Part shown: positions 11,784-23,587 of the stretch, one piece after another
Layout of the letters: each line of letters starts with the position of its first letter
Position numbering within the stretch: position 1 is the first letter of the stretch
Assembly (NCBI GenBank): GCA_902651635.1
Contig: CACRSC010000047.1
Coordinates: 54,015 to 118,014, forward strand
Origin: Mastigamoeba balamuthi
Taxonomy: Eukaryota > Evosea > Mastigamoebida > Mastigamoebidae
DNA: 64,000 bases
Direction of reading: 5' to 3'
Notes under the pieces: generated by a model
Told to the model about the DNA's origin: nothing
What the model saw: the letters and a program-made list of their open reading frames with translations, nothing else
Databases searched by the model: none
Made by a program: the position numbers and the translations under genes

Positions 11784-12609
11784 GACCAACACTGTCGATG
11801 GTCACGTGTGTGCACAAGGGTCTTGTGCCCCGATTGGTGCGTTGCACCTCGGTGTGCTGCGACTCCAATCACTGTTGTTGCTTTTTCGCTGAGATCGGCG
11901 CATCTTCACTGCTTTGGGACGGGGCGGTTGTGCGGGCTCGCAAGTCCGGAAGATGTGCAGACTGCGAGGCTTGCCGCTGTCAACAGGTACGACAACCCCG
12001 ATGCCGTGGTTCGCGGCAGTGCCCTCAGTGGTCTTGTTTGGGCGCTCAGAGCAACAGAAGAGGCTACAAACTGCATCCCCGCACAGGGTCCCGGCAGCCC
12101 GCACATCACGTTCCTGACGAATCCCTAAGTCCCTATAGAACTGGTCATCAACCGCATAGCTTTCAGCGGAGTGCCAACGATCCTATCGGGCATTCAGCTC
12201 AGCCGGAGCTGTGCAATGCCATGCCCTTGCTCCGGCTCGTAGGCGTCAGTCCAAGTGTCGACTTGAGGGCCCCAGTGGAGTGCGCCTGCCGCGAGCTTGT
12301 GCTCAACGCCTGGATGCCCACTGACCCCCGCCAGCGCCGCTGAGCAGGGATGCCCGACGATTCGTCCAGGGCACTCGCGATGCGCATTCTTCTCTGAGAA
12401 CAAGCAACCGGTGCTCGGTGTAACGGCCCTGCCCCAGATTGGCGAGGAGTGCACCTCGGTGGCGGTAGAAGTGCGTTCGATGATGTCACCAGCGTGTGTG
12501 CATATTCGCTGCACCATCAGTGCACCTCGTGCTGAGTTTATCGGGGGCCGTTGTGCAGCCCCTAGTGAACCCACACCACAACTCAAAGCTCCCCGGCAGA
12601 GTGCAGAAC
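11784..12609. other. Intergenic region, about 825 bp
   Basis: This separates the fusion-gene stop from the pectinesterase start. Open frames on both strands (for example plus 11798-12343 and minus 12194-12616) lack the G/C third-position bias and any recognisable sequence. I support no gene here. The right end presumably holds the pectinesterase promoter. Confidence 0.4.
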
Positions 12610-14240
12610 ATGTCAACTGCGAGGCTTTCCACCCTCGTGCTGCTGCTCGCCGCGCTCGCCGCGGGCAGCGTCATCGTCGTCGACCAGCAGCGCGGGCCCA
12701 TCCGGACCATCACTGCCGCCCTGCAGCGCATCCCCGTCAACAGCAAGATCCGCACCACCATCCTGGTCCACCCCGGTTAGTAGACACGTGCCCCCCTCCC
12801 TGTTTTCTTTCCCTCGCGCGAGTTGTTTGTCAGCCCCTCTTGGTGCACTCGTCTCCCGGTGCTCTTCTGACTTAGTTTTTTTGCAGGCGTGTACTCGGAG
12901 CAGGTGACCATCACGCCGCAGATGGGGATGGTCACGCTGAGCGGCTCGGACCCCGCCAGGCCCGACAGGGTGCTGCTGCGCTCGGGGTGCGCGGCGTCGG
13001 GCGACGGGAGGCCCGGGTGCCGCCAGTGCCCCGGGGGCGAGTGGAACAGCCAGGCGCTCTTCATCAAGAGCAACCGCTTCATCGCCCAGAACATCGCCAT
13101 CGCCAACGACGCCTGCGGCTACGACCACAGGAGGGCCGGCCAGTCCTTCGCTGTTCAGGTGTGTGTCGCAACGTTTGCGTGCTGTTGTTGGTGCTTTCAG
13201 TTTTCTCTGGGAGGGCCTTTTTTGATCGAATTACAAATCGAGTTTGCCCCGAATACGTGTTGCAAGACAAGAGGGCACGAGCCCAGACGATGTGGAGGGG
13301 ATGTATGCCGCTGGGAGTATGTGCTTGGTTGGTGTGTCTGTGATAGGCATGCACTTTGTTTTCTTTTCCCCATTGCGGGTGGGAAAACGGCTGATGAAAT
13401 TCAACTGATTTCACCTCCCATTGCAGAACGTGGCGGACAAGGTAGCGTTCATCAACGTGCGCATGTACGGCGGTCAGGACACGTTCTGCACGGGCGGTGC
13501 TCGCACGCGCGTGTACATGCTCAACAGCTTCGTCAACGGCTCTGTCGACCCCATCTTCGGCAGCGGCACCGGCGTCTTCGACCACTGCGAGATCCAGATC
13601 TCCTCCTACTACACGGCCCACCGCGGCGACCCCCAGGTCAAGTCCTCCTACCTCTTCCTCGACAGCAAGCTCACCAAGCCCCGCGGTGCGCCTCCCCTGT
13701 CCCCTGTCCCTTTTTTGTTTTTTCGGTATCAACTAAATTGTGCTCCTCGCATTCAATTGCATCTCAGGCACCAAGACGGGCTCTGCGTGGCTGGGAAGGC
13801 CGTGGGGCGCCGACGCTCGCGTCATCTTCAAGAACACGTGGATGGACAACCACATCGGGAGGGTCGGGTGGGCTGACTGGGGCCACCACTGCGACAAGAC
13901 CAACTGGTGCCACAACGTGCTCTACGCCGAGTACAAGTCCAGCGGGCCTGGCGCGAGCCCCCGCACGAGGCCGAGGTGGACCAAGCAGCTCAACGACAGG
14001 GAGGCGGCGCAGTACACAGCGCAGGCTGCGCTGAGGGGGTGGAACCCTCCGAGGGGCGTCCGCAGCGACGGGGAGAACGACAGCGACTACGCAGACAACA
14101 CGACGACGTGGGAGGACCCCGAGGGCTACGAGAACTACACCGCGATGAGGACCCCGCTCGTCGACGACGACACCGACAGCGGCGCGACGTATGGCGTCGC
14201 CCTGTCGCTCGTTGCCGCCGCACTCGCTCTCTACTGCTGA
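12610..14240 (+). CDS. Pectinesterase (carbohydrate esterase family 8)
   Basis: Four exons (12610-12775, 12887-13158, 13427-13685, 13768-14240) give 389 residues. Pectin methylesterases remove methyl esters from homogalacturonan and use a right-handed beta-helix fold. An N-terminal hydrophobic segment (about 5-24) is a probable signal peptide. Family signatures are intact: MYGGQDT (Q163, D164), GSVDPIFG (D187) and WLGRPW (R243, W245), matching the catalytic Gln/Asp/Asp/Arg/Trp set. The C-terminus carries an acidic Asn-rich linker and ends in a hydrophobic run (about 370-389), suggesting a GPI or membrane anchor. The protein is probably active and extracellular, degrading plant or algal wall material. 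Such enzymes are typical of plants, fungi and bacteria. In a protist, either lateral acquisition or ancestral retention is possible; its introns and codon use are like its neighbours. Confidence 0.88.
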
Positions 14241-14583
14241 GTTTAACTACATTGATGTGTACCGCAACTCAAATAAGGAGACCAGTTAGCCCTACTTTTA
14301 AGACACCGGTCACTCCTGTCGGGTAAATGCTGTGAGAGCTCGTTGCCTCACCGAGGAAACTGAGCAGAATGAAGGCCCACCGTTCTCTCTAGTCTCGGTG
14401 AGGCCAACATTGTCTCGGCCGCTCATTCAATTGATTTTCATTAGCATGACTGCTCTGTAAGCTGACCTGGATGGCCACAAGCGAAGAACTCCCAGCACAG
14501 CCTGTTGCGTGTAACGCCACCGCCCTTGTTATTACGCGTTACTGAAACACCGTCCAGAGTAGCACAAAGCGTCTGGGGCTGCT
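14241..14583. other. Convergent intergenic region
   Basis: This 343-bp stretch lies between the pectinesterase stop and the RING protein stop. It is AT-richer and includes ttcaattgatttt near 14426-14438. It presumably holds two 3' UTRs. No gene is visible. Confidence 0.4.
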
Positions 14584-15844
14584 CTACTCGAGGAGGACAT
14601 TGAGGTCGCGGGTGACAGCCTTCTGGCACACGAGGCACCTGGCCAGGCACACGGTCTTGGCGCACTCGCCGCAGAGGCACACGTGGCCGCACGGGTCGCA
14701 CGCCAGACTCGCCTGCAGAAAGCGCCTACGTAAGACACAGAGCGCAGGCGCCTAGGGGCGAGGGACGCACGGGGGCTGTGGAGCAGAGCCTGCAGGGCGG
14801 GGCCTCGGGCCTCTTGAGCAGCGGCCTGGCAGGGCTCGCGGGGGCTGTGGCGAGGCCCGAGGAGCGCCGCGACGAGAGCACGCGCAGCATCGCCGAGAGC
14901 TCCTTCTTGTTCTTCTCGAGCATCTCGGCCCTGTTGGGCGTCCCGGGTGTCCCGGGCGTCCCGGGCGTCACCGCGGTCCTGCTGGGCGTCCTGAGCGTCC
15001 TGCTGCTGCCGCTGGGCGTGCTGGGGGCGCTCTCCGCGGCCTTGGCGTCGCCTCCGAGGTCCAGCAGCGGCCTGGGCAGCTGCCGAGTCGACGCCCTCCG
15101 CAGCACTGGCGTTGCGGGCTCGTCCGCTGCCTCTGCCTCCTGCTGCTCCACCTCCTGGCACTGCTGCTGGTGCTGCTGCTGCTTGTCTGCTGCGGAATCC
15201 TCACAGGAGGGCAGCAGCACCTCGACGCGGGGCTCGTTGCTGTCGTTGCTGTTGGGGTCGTCGGGCCTCTGCGGCGCCTCTGCTGCCGCCGGCTGCTTCC
15301 TCGGCCTCCCCCGCTTCCTCTTGGGCGCGCTGCTCTCGTCCTGCTGCGCCCCCGCCGTCGCGTGCGAGCCGCCTGCAGTCAACGCGAGCGGGCAGTTGGC
15401 CCCAGTCAATTGATTCTGCGCCCGCGCTGCGCCCCCGCTGTTGGGCTACGCGCCTCTCTTGGCGCTGCCGACCCTCCGCTTCTTGGGCGAGGGCTCCCTG
15501 GCCTCCTCCTCCTCCTCCTCCTCCGTCTCGTCGTCGCTCTCCTCGTCTCTGCTCTCCCGCTTGCCAGCGGTTCTCCGACGCTTCTGGGGCTTCTGGGGCC
15601 TCCGGGCGCCGCTGCTCCGCCTGCGGGGCTCCGGGGACGCGGCAGCGGCAGCGGCAGCGGCAGCCCGGGCGGCCGTGCCGGTGCGGCGGGTGGTGGCGGG
15701 GGCGGGGGAGTAGGGGGAGAGGGCGGGGGCGCTGGCCGACGACTGGGCTGCGCTGACGTAGCGGCGGGGCCTGAGCCGCTCGGGCACGTGCGACAGCCGC
15801 CGCGGCCGCTGTGCGGCGAGCCCCTCTGCCTCGTGCTGCGGCAT
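14584..15844 (-). CDS. RING-finger protein with AT-hook (putative E3 ubiquitin ligase)
   Basis: Three exons (15844-15454, 15372-14771, 14712-14584) give 373 residues. The N-terminal half is Ala/Ser-rich with basic/acidic patches (KPQKRRRTAGK, a Glu run, PSPKKRR), suggesting nuclear localisation. The second exon starts near an AT-hook (KRKRGRPRKQP), followed by Gln/Glu-rich and TPGTPGTP low-complexity sequence. The C-terminal 55 residues form a RING-HC finger split by the last intron: CRLC, then CDPCGHVCLCGECA and CLVC, with the usual Cys/His spacing at the extreme C-terminus. The likely role is a chromatin-associated ubiquitin ligase; the substrate is unknown. Joining exons 1 and 2 in phase requires a GC donor (GCGCGT) at 15453, because the nearby GTAG donor gives the wrong frame. 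Confidence 0.75.
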
Positions 15845-16200
15845 GGCGGTGCGGGTGTGGTGTGGGTGGGCGCTGGGCGCTGGTGAGCAGAGCAGACGCG
15901 GACCCGCCGACTCTGAGGGGAAATAACTGAAAGGCACAAAAGGCGCCAAAACACTCGTTTGAATTTGAATTCGGATCCGCACAAAATATCTGCTCTCGGG
16001 ATAGGAGGCTGCACAACTGTAGGTGTGCGCCGTCCGTTCTCTGCTACTATCAGCCATTCAGACGAAGGATCAGCGCATCATCACTGATCAGATCGCGGTT
16101 GTCCGACGCTTTAAAAAAACCAAGTGCCATTTGCTTAGTGAAAGGTTGCTAATTCCAACTGGGCGACAGAGGCGCTCATGAGGGGGAGTGAGAGGGGTGG
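15845..16200. other. Intergenic region, about 355 bp
   Basis: It lies between the RING protein start and the RIO1 kinase stop, both on the minus strand, and is AT-richer than coding DNA. No gene is supported. It should contain the RING gene promoter and the RIO1 3' UTR. Confidence 0.4.
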
Positions 16201-18112
16201 CTACTTCTTGGAGTGCGGGTGCAGGTGCTGTGACTTCTTGATGAGCTTCTGCTTCTCCTTCTTCTTCATCTTGAGAGCCCTCGCCTCCTTCTTCTCCTCG
16301 CGCACCTTCTTCTTGTTCTCCTTCCGCGCCGCCTTGACCGCCTGCTTCTCCGCCACCGCCTTGCTCTCCGCTTCCTCCTTGCTCATCTCCCCCTTCTCCT
16401 CTCCCTCCTCCTCGTCGTCCTCGTCGTCCTCGCTGCCGTCCTCGTCCTCGTCCTCGTCGTCTTCCTCCTCTGACTCCTCGTCGTCGTCTTCGTCGTCGTC
16501 GTCGTCGTCCTCGCATTCCAGCTCGTCCTCGGCGCCGCCGTCGTGCTTGATGCCCGTGACGGTGTCGTAGAAGACCTGCGGGGCCCTGTGGGGCTCGAAG
16601 ATGTCGCGCTCGGCGTCGGTGACCTCGCTGAGCGTCCGCGGGATGAACGACCGCAGGAACGTGGCCTCCTCGACCTGGCGGGCCGCGGCGTCGCACGAGG
16701 CGCTCTGCTCGATGCCGCGGGCGATGTGCTCGTCGATGCGGGCGTCGTCGAGCGTCGGGTCCGTGACGAGGTTGAACAGCGCCATCTTGGAGAGCGTGCA
16801 GACGCCCCTCTTGGAGAAGAAGTCCGTCACGTTGGACACGTCCATGCGCAGGAACTCCAGCGAGTGCGGGTGGTCGTGCTCCACGGCCTGCGACACGTCG
16901 ATGATCTTCAGCTCACCCTGGAAGTACCTGCCAATCAATTGCTCCGTGAGAAAGGAAATTCTATGAAAAAGAGTTTTAAAAAACAAAGTGCGAATTGCGG
17001 CCCCGAAAACGGAATGGGGCGATGAAAGCAATTGGGGCGCACAGGATGTTGAACTCGCTGAGGTCTGCGTGGACGAGGTGGCAGACGTGGTACATGGTGC
17101 GCATGTTCTTGACGAGGGCGGCGTAGGCCACCGTGAGCTTGGAGAGCGGCATCTCGGCGTCCTTGAGGCGCGGGGCGGGCCAGCCGTCCTTGCCCACGAA
17201 CTCCATCACCAGCACGTTGCCCCGCACGACCGTGGGCTTGGGCACGGGCACTCCCGCAGTGTGCAGCCTCAGCAGGTTCCTCATCTCCTTCTCAGCTGCG
17301 CTGCCCGTGAGTCCATAGAAAAGACGTCGGCTGACTTGGTTTTTGAAAACAGACCGTTCGCTCATCAATTGAATCCACTCATGCACGCAAAAGGCCCACA
17401 AAAAGCAACGATGCTCGGGCACAATGGTCTGCGAATCACTAGGGGCGCGAGACTGCTGTGGTGGTCGATTCCAACAGAGGCATTTGGCACAGAGGCGAGG
17501 GAGGGGCGAGGGAACGCACCCCAGAGCTTGACCATCTTGCGTGGGTTGTGCTTGGCGTAGCCCCTGCGGAACCTGAACTCGCCCGAGACATACTTGTCCC
17601 TGTCCTGCGTCCCCCACGCCCCGGTCAGCGGGAGCAGAGGGCCGCGGGGAGGGCCACAGAGAGGCGGCGGAGGTGCCTTGAAGACGAGGATGCTGGTCTT
17701 GAAGACCTTGACCGCGTAGCCGGGGCCCGCGTTGCCGTGGGGCTCTGCGGCGTAGTAAACGTTGGCCTCCTTGCCCGTGCTGACGCAGCCGTGCATCTGG
17801 CCCACCGTGTTGCTGTTGATCAGCTTGAGCAGCACCATCCGCGTCCTGTTGTCCAGCACCAGCTCGCTCGTCGCCCGCTCGCTCCTGTCCCGCGACCTGC
17901 GCGCGTTTGTTTTCGCATTTTCGCGTGGCCTTTTAGGTTCTTTCTCCGCGACTCAATTGATTGACGTCATCATTATTTTCGGGCGCTGTGCCCCACAGGC
18001 GGGGGCTCAGTTGAATGCACCCCAGCGAGGAGATCTGCTCGAGGTTCACTTTGACGGTGCCGGAGCCCCCGGCCTTGATGCAGAAGTCGTCTGCGTAGTC
18101 CGCGTCCGCCAT
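16201..18112 (-). CDS. RIO1: RIO1-type serine kinase/ATPase
   Basis: Five exons (18112-18021, 17896-17677, 17604-17520, 17295-17043, 16927-16201) give 458 residues. Rio1 acts in the last cytoplasmic steps of 40S ribosomal subunit maturation. Diagnostic stretches are STGKEANVYYA (ATP loop), KVFKTSILVFK, YVSGEFRFRRGYAKHNP, LVMEFVGKDGWPAP, LVHADLSEFN (catalytic Asp and Asn) and IIDVSQAVEHDHP (metal-binding Asp). The kinase core looks complete and active. The C-terminus is a long Asp/Glu tract followed by a Lys-rich tail, as in many Rio1 proteins. The intron at 17605-17676 must use a GC donor (AAG followed by GCACCT): conserved sequence on both sides (ILVFK / DRDKYVSGEF) leaves no other join. Confidence 0.95.
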
Positions 18113-18506
18113 CTGCGCCTGCCCTGCTGCCGCTGCCGCACTGCGCGCGCGCACTGACCGAAGCAAACAAATGTGGGCCGATGACGCACTCTTGACGGAA
18201 TCTCCAGAGAATCTAGACAGAAAATATCGGAAGTGAATCTGATTGATTTCGGAGGGCCTCGCCCCGCCTTTCGCTGAAGGGCAGCAGGCAAGTGCAATAC
18301 ACGCTGGGTGGCACGTGCCGCCGGGCCGGAGGGCGCGCCGAGCCGGTTCTGCATACCAGGAGAGGTGCACTCTGGCATTTTCGCGATCGATTTTGCAGAT
18401 CAGAACCGGGGTGGGTGCTGTTTCTGCGTTTGTTTTTCGCCCCCCACGCGTCTACCGCATCTTCCACATCTTGGGCACCCATTTAAGTCACATCACCTGC
18501 ACTGTC
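18113..18506. promoter_or_regulatory. Divergent intergenic region between RIO1 and paralogue 1
   Basis: A 394-bp stretch between the RIO1 start (minus) and the first DH/WD40 paralogue (plus). It contains AT-rich patches near 18165-18245 and C-rich DNA close to 18507. The plus-strand frame of paralogue 1 is open back to an ATG at 18243, so the true start could lie further upstream. Confidence 0.35.
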
Positions 18507-21500
18507 ATGGTACCCCCCCTCCCTCCTCCCTTCCAACGGCCCCCCTGCCCCCTTCCCCTTCTGACCCTCTGCACGCCCCCTGCGTCCCTCACCCCCCAGC
18601 AGCAGCAGCAGGCCCAGCAGCAGCAGCAGCAGCAGCGGAGCGTGAGCTGCAGCAGCATCGTGGCGGGCAGCGCCCTGTGCGCGGCGCGGCACTACCGGAC
18701 GCTGCCGCAGCCCCCGCGCCCCCTCTGCGGCCCCCACGCCAGCGGCACCAGCGGCAGCGGCAGCAGCGGAGCCCTCATCGGCGGATGTGGCAGCGGCAGC
18801 GGCAGCAGCGGGGCCCTGGGCGGATGTGGCAGCAGCGAGGGGCCGCCGGCGTGCACGGGGCGGGCGGTGCTGGCGACGGCGGCGGGGGCGGCGGAGGCGC
18901 AGGCGCGGGCGCTGCGGGCGCTGAGCGCAGGGCGGCGGGTGCTGGGCTACCGGGGCGTCGACTGCGAGGGCCTCTTTGGCGGCGCCGAGGCGGGGCTCGC
19001 CCTCTGCGAGGCCTCCGCGGCCGCCCTGCGCGCGCAGCAGCGCCGCCAGCAGCAGGGGCAGGGCCTCCAGGGGCTCCAGGGGGGACAGCAGGGGCAGGTG
19101 TGGCTGGCGGCGCTCTGGGGGTCGCGCGAGTACTGCGAGGCCCACGCGCTCTACTTCAAGGACGTCGTCGGCTCCTACGCAGAGGTCCGCAGGGCCCGCG
19201 GCTCGGGCAGCGACGCCGAGGCCGCCTTTGCCGAGGGTGCGCTCAGGGCACAGGGCACAGGGCACAGAGGCGCTCTGCTGTGTGGGAGAGGGGGGCGGGG
19301 GATGTTCACTCTCCCCCGCTGCTCTGCTCGCTGCTCTTCTGGGCGCATTTTCCCCTGGGAAAATACTCCGGACACGTCATCGTTTCGGACCGCTCGCGCA
19401 AATGCGGTAACGGGGCGACGAGGAGGGGGGTCCCCCAGAGCGACGCCCGGGAGGCACACAGGGCGCCGGCGGGTGCCACTCGGCGCCGCTGGCCTCCGTT
19501 GGGCTGCCGGCGCAGTTTACTCGCTGGGCGGGCCAATTGATTTGAGCCCATTTCAATGGTCTCCTCGCCGCCGAGTTTCTGTTGGCCCGGGGGGCAGGGG
19601 GGGGGGGGACACACCAGCACGTGCACCCGCCGCTCGCTGCCTTCTGGATGGTGTTGCCGCTTCAGCGGGTCAATTGAATCGGGCCACCGTTGGCCATCAC
19701 TCGCACGGCCTCAACTTTCCGAACGGACCGCAGTGGAGGACAACGTGTTCGAGGGCCGCCGGCTGCGCGACGTGGTGCTGGGGACCGTGGCGCACGTGGT
19801 GGCCGCGCTGAGCCTCGCCAAGGCGCAGGTGGCCACCGCGCGGGCGGACCGCGCCTACGCGTCGGTGCTGGCGCTGCTGCGGTCGGGCCCCGGCGACGAC
19901 CTCGCGGCCACCGCGTTTGACGAGGAGTGCGAGGCGGCCGCCGTGCGCGAGGAGAACGAGCTGGGCCTGCGCAGGCTCGAGCAGCTGGCCGCCTACGCGC
20001 GCAGCGTCCTCGTGGCCCTCGGCAGCCTCGACCTCTTCGAGCGCATCGACGGCGCCCTCGAGCTGCCCAACGCCTCCCGCAAGGTCGTCCGCTCCGACGC
20101 CATGACCCTGGTCGCCGAGCGCGAGGTGCCCCCGCGTCCCCGCTGCTCCCCCCGCTGACCCCCGCCCCGCCGCAGCTGGGGCTCTCGGTGACGGTGCCCG
20201 TGCGCGTCATCGTCGTCGAGAACGGCGTGCTGGTGGCGCTGCCGCGGCCCGAGGTCGACGGCAGGAAGCGCTACCGCCTCGTGCAGTGGTACCCGCAGGC
20301 CGCGCTGCGCGTGATGGTCCCGCAGGCCGACACCGCCGTGGCCGCCGCGGCCTCTGCCGCCACTGCCGCCGCTACGGTGGCCCTCGCGCTGCGCGTGCCG
20401 TTCGCGCAGCAGCAGCAGCAGCAGCGCGTCTCCAAGCGGCAGCTCTTCAGCGTCGAGCAGGTGCTGCGGCTCTCGCTGCCCAGCCGCGCGGCGCTGACGG
20501 CGTGGCTCGCGGCCGTGGGCCCCATGGCGTCGGACGGCGTCGTGGCCGACGAGCCGCGCAGGTTCCCGTGCCGCCTGCTGGGCGTCCCGCTCGACGCGCT
20601 GCTCTCGCTCGAGAGCCCCGTGCAGCTCTGCGACAACGTGCCGCTCGTCCTGCGCCGCGTCCTCTTCCACCTCTTCCGCTGCCTCGGCAACTCGGAGCTC
20701 GCACGCGCTCCCCTCCCCACCGCCGCTGCCGCTGCCGCTGCTGCCGCTGACCTCTGCGGTGCGGCTGCAGAGCTCGCAGGTCGTGGAGGTCGGGCAGGTC
20801 GACCAGTTCGCCAACGCCGAGACGTGCATCTACGACGACGCGCTGGCGCTGCTGGGCAAGCGGACGGTGAGCCTGCCGCTGCTGCTGCACCTGCTCGAGC
20901 GCATCCTCTCGCTGCTGCCGGCGCCGCTTCTGCCGCCCGAGTGGCTCAAGGGCCTCCGCGAGGGCCGCTGCGCGCTGCGCGAGCTGCCTGCGGACCACGC
21001 GGCGCTGCTCGTGCACCTCTCGTGCCTCGCGGCGTCGCTCGTCTACAGCTACGGCGAGCGCTGCAGCGACGCCGAGCTGCTGCTGATCCGCAAGCTCGTC
21101 GCCGGCGACAAGGCGTCGCAGGAGCAGCAGGAGCGGGCGCTCGCGGCGCTGCTGCAGATGCGCGACGACACGCTGGCGGCCGCGGAGTTCGCCAGGCGGC
21201 CGCTGGCCCAGCAGCTCTGCGAGTTCGCGACGCTGCGGCGCAAGCTCGTGGGGCACAGCCACGGCGTGCGGTCGCTCTGCCTGACGCCCAGCGGCAAGCA
21301 CGTGTGGTCCGTCGATAAGGACGGCGACCTCTTCATCTGGCACGCGCAGAGCGGCCGCTTCGACCGCCGCGTGCGCATCGGCATCCGTAGCGTGACGGTC
21401 AGCGAGCGGGTGGGCGACAGCGTGTGGGTGGGCCACGTCGGGGGCGTGACGGTGCTGAGCCCCGAGACAGCAGCGCCTGTGCACCAGGTGCTGCAGGTGC

Positions 21501-22396
21501 TGCCCATGTCGCTGCTGTGGCTCGAGGGGCGCGGGGAGGTGTGGTGCGGGTGCGAGGACCGCCTGGTGGTGTTCGACAGCACGACCCGCAGGGTGCTGCG
21601 CATCCACGCCGCCGACGAGTACCGCGGCCTCACCTTCATCGCCCTGGCCGCAGCCTCGCCCAGCTGCATCTGGGCTGCGGGCTTCAGGAGGACTCCCAAC
21701 CCCCAGACTGAGGTCCCACCGCTCCCCCCTTGTTCCCTCTCATTGCCTCCCTCTGGGGGGCTTGGCCACACTCTCTTCCCACCAGCACGAGGGAACAGAG
21801 GGCTGAACGACTGGTGAGCAGATACACGTGTTCGAGGCCAAGGAGGGGGTGCTGGTGGCGACGCGGAGGATCATGGCGCACAGCTCGCGGATCGCATCGC
21901 TGGTGGCCATCGAGGGCAGCATGTGGGCCCTGCACGAGGACTCGACGCTGATGATCTGGAACACCGACACCTGCAAGTGCATCCACACGATGGTGCCCAA
22001 ACACCTTGGCGATCTCTCTCCCCCTATCTCTGGTGTGCGACTCACATCACCGCAAACCTGCAACGGGGACAGAGGAGCGGGGGGACAGCGTACAGTCTGG
22101 TGCGGGTGGGGTGCCAGGCGTGGGGAGGGTTCTGGGACCAGAAGATTGTGATCTGGGACGCCAGGACGTACGGGCAGGTGGGGGAGCTGCGAGGGTACCA
22201 CACAGAGTCCATCCTGGACATGCTGGTGCGCACAGACCCCGCCACTGGCGACACCGACGTCTGGAGCGCCTCGACAGACAAGGTACCAGACATACCCCCA
22301 CTTGCAACTTCGTGCCTTGCTGCAGACTGACAATTGGTGCAGTCGGTCTGCGTGTGGTCCGTCCACAACTCCATGTTCTCGTCGAACAGCAATTGA
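18507..22396 (+). CDS. DH-like/PH-like/RhoGAP-like/WD40 protein, paralogue 1
   Basis: Seven exons (18507-19236, 19734-20125, 20176-20700, 20771-21712, 21822-21992, 22073-22282, 22343-22396) give about 1007 residues. A polyQ and Gly/Ser-rich N-terminus leads to a helical block (VLGYRGVDCEGLFGGAE, WLAALWGSREYCEAHALYF, GRRLRDVVLGTVAHVVAALS) that matches the order of a RhoGEF DH domain. A PH-like segment follows (VIVVENGVLVALP, KRYRLVQWYP). Next is a RhoGAP-like segment (LLGVPLDALL, NVPLVLRRVLFHLFRCLG, LLPAPLLPPEWL) lacking the arginine-finger motif. The C-terminal third has about six or seven WD40 blades, starting at GHSHGVRSLCLTPSGK. The likely role is a Rho-GTPase regulator or scaffold at the membrane-cytoskeleton interface. 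Intron 3 (20701-20770) needs a GC donor, where paralogues 2-4 have GT. WD40 is the firmest domain; DH, PH and GAP are inferred from order. The start codon is uncertain. Confidence 0.75.
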
Positions 22397-22946
22397 AGTC
22401 AGTAGCGCAATAACCTTAACTTGATCCCGTGGCGTTCTTTAAGCACCCGACCTTTGTGAGTTCGCACTTATGGCTAAGTTGAGTCGCTGGCCAATGTTAG
22501 CCTGCTGCTCAAATCGTGATAGGGATCAGAGACAACTCGCACTTTGCGGCAAGTAGTAAGGTGTGGCATGTAGAGGAGATGCATCTACTTAATACCACTG
22601 AGATGAAATGTGAGGAAACTCCAGCGTGCTACCATCACTTCCTGGCTTCACCCAAACTGCCCTGCAAGGGAATATTCTTCAGATAACCCTTCCCCCCCCC
22701 CCCCCTGAACCTGCGCCTAGCCACCTTCCTGAACCAGAGGAAGCTCTGCATCATTGCCCAACCCCGTCCTCCTGCTGCTGCTCTCCAGTGTGAGCCATCG
22801 TTCCACGCGTGCTCTTATTGTTGCCCACCCCTTTTTTGTGCGTGTGCCATCTGATTTCAATCGAATTGCAGACAAATATCAATATGATGCACATGTCTGA
22901 GTGTGGCATCTGCTGACACAAGCCCCTGTGCCCTGCAGCCACACAG
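22397..22946. other. Intergenic region, about 550 bp, possibly with upstream exons of the next gene
   Basis: AT-richer sequence downstream of paralogue 1, with a poly-C run near 22689-22705. A short open stretch around 22728-22790 could be an exon of the following gene, but it cannot be phased. Nothing else is recognised. Confidence 0.35.
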
Positions 22947-23587
22947 GATCTGCTGGAACTAAGGCTGTACCGTGCCGCTGCAATCGCCTCCCTCAGGGAC
23001 GACGTGTTCAAAAGGGCAAGGTCCACCCTGTGGGCCTCCCAGTCACTGCTGCCCCCGAGCCCCGAGGCCCCGGCTGCAGGGGGCTCGTTGCCCTTTTTCA
23101 AGACCACGAGGGACGCCGCCAAGACCCGCTCCTCAGACGTGGTGGTGCCCCGTGACGGCCACCTCAGCTGCGTGGTGACCGCCATCGAGTTCGCAGTCGT
23201 CTGCCAGTTGTCACTTGTGCTGTGCAAGCTCTGCTCATCCTCCAGTTCCACAGGCTGCCACAGCAGGGCAACTTCGACCTGTCACTCCAGGAGATCAGAC
23301 ACGTGAAGGGTGCAGACGGGGTCGCTCTGTGCAAGAGCCCCCGCAACGTCCTGGTCGTTCTGCAGTCAGTGGAGAAGCTGCTGACAACCGGTCAGCTCGC
23401 CATCACATGGGACAAGGAGAAGAACGTGCACCCAGTTGTATGTGTGTTCGTGCTTGCGTGTGTATGCGTGTGTGTGCCTCTCCCTTTGAGTCCCGCCGTC
23501 TTGGATTCATGCCTCCCAAACCAGGTGCTTGTCACGAGAGTCCTAGATGATGCTGTCCTTGCGTTGAGTGTGCTGGACCCGAGCTGA
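22947..23587 (+). CDS. Uncharacterised protein, 3' exons only resolved
   Basis: Three plus-strand coding blocks join in phase 0: 22947 to about 23196 (acceptor CACACAG), 23246-23437 and 23525-23587, ending in TGA. The encoded sequence is mixed helical with alternating charge (for example LRDDVFKRARSTLWASQSLL, EIRHVKGADGVALCKSP and VLVVLQSVEKLL) and has a G/C third-position bias, so it looks like real coding sequence. I do not recognise the family. The 5' end was not found. A further open stretch at 23587-23886 (beginning MQYKATADFPKTQ) is also coding-like and in the right phase to be an alternative last exon read from 23437. It is convergent with the Hsp70 gene. Confidence 0.45.

Noticed and set aside
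11798-12343. 181-codon plus-strand open frame between fusion gene and pectinesterase
   Set aside because: Cys/Gln/Arg-rich with no motif, no splice support and no codon bias. It is probably open by chance.
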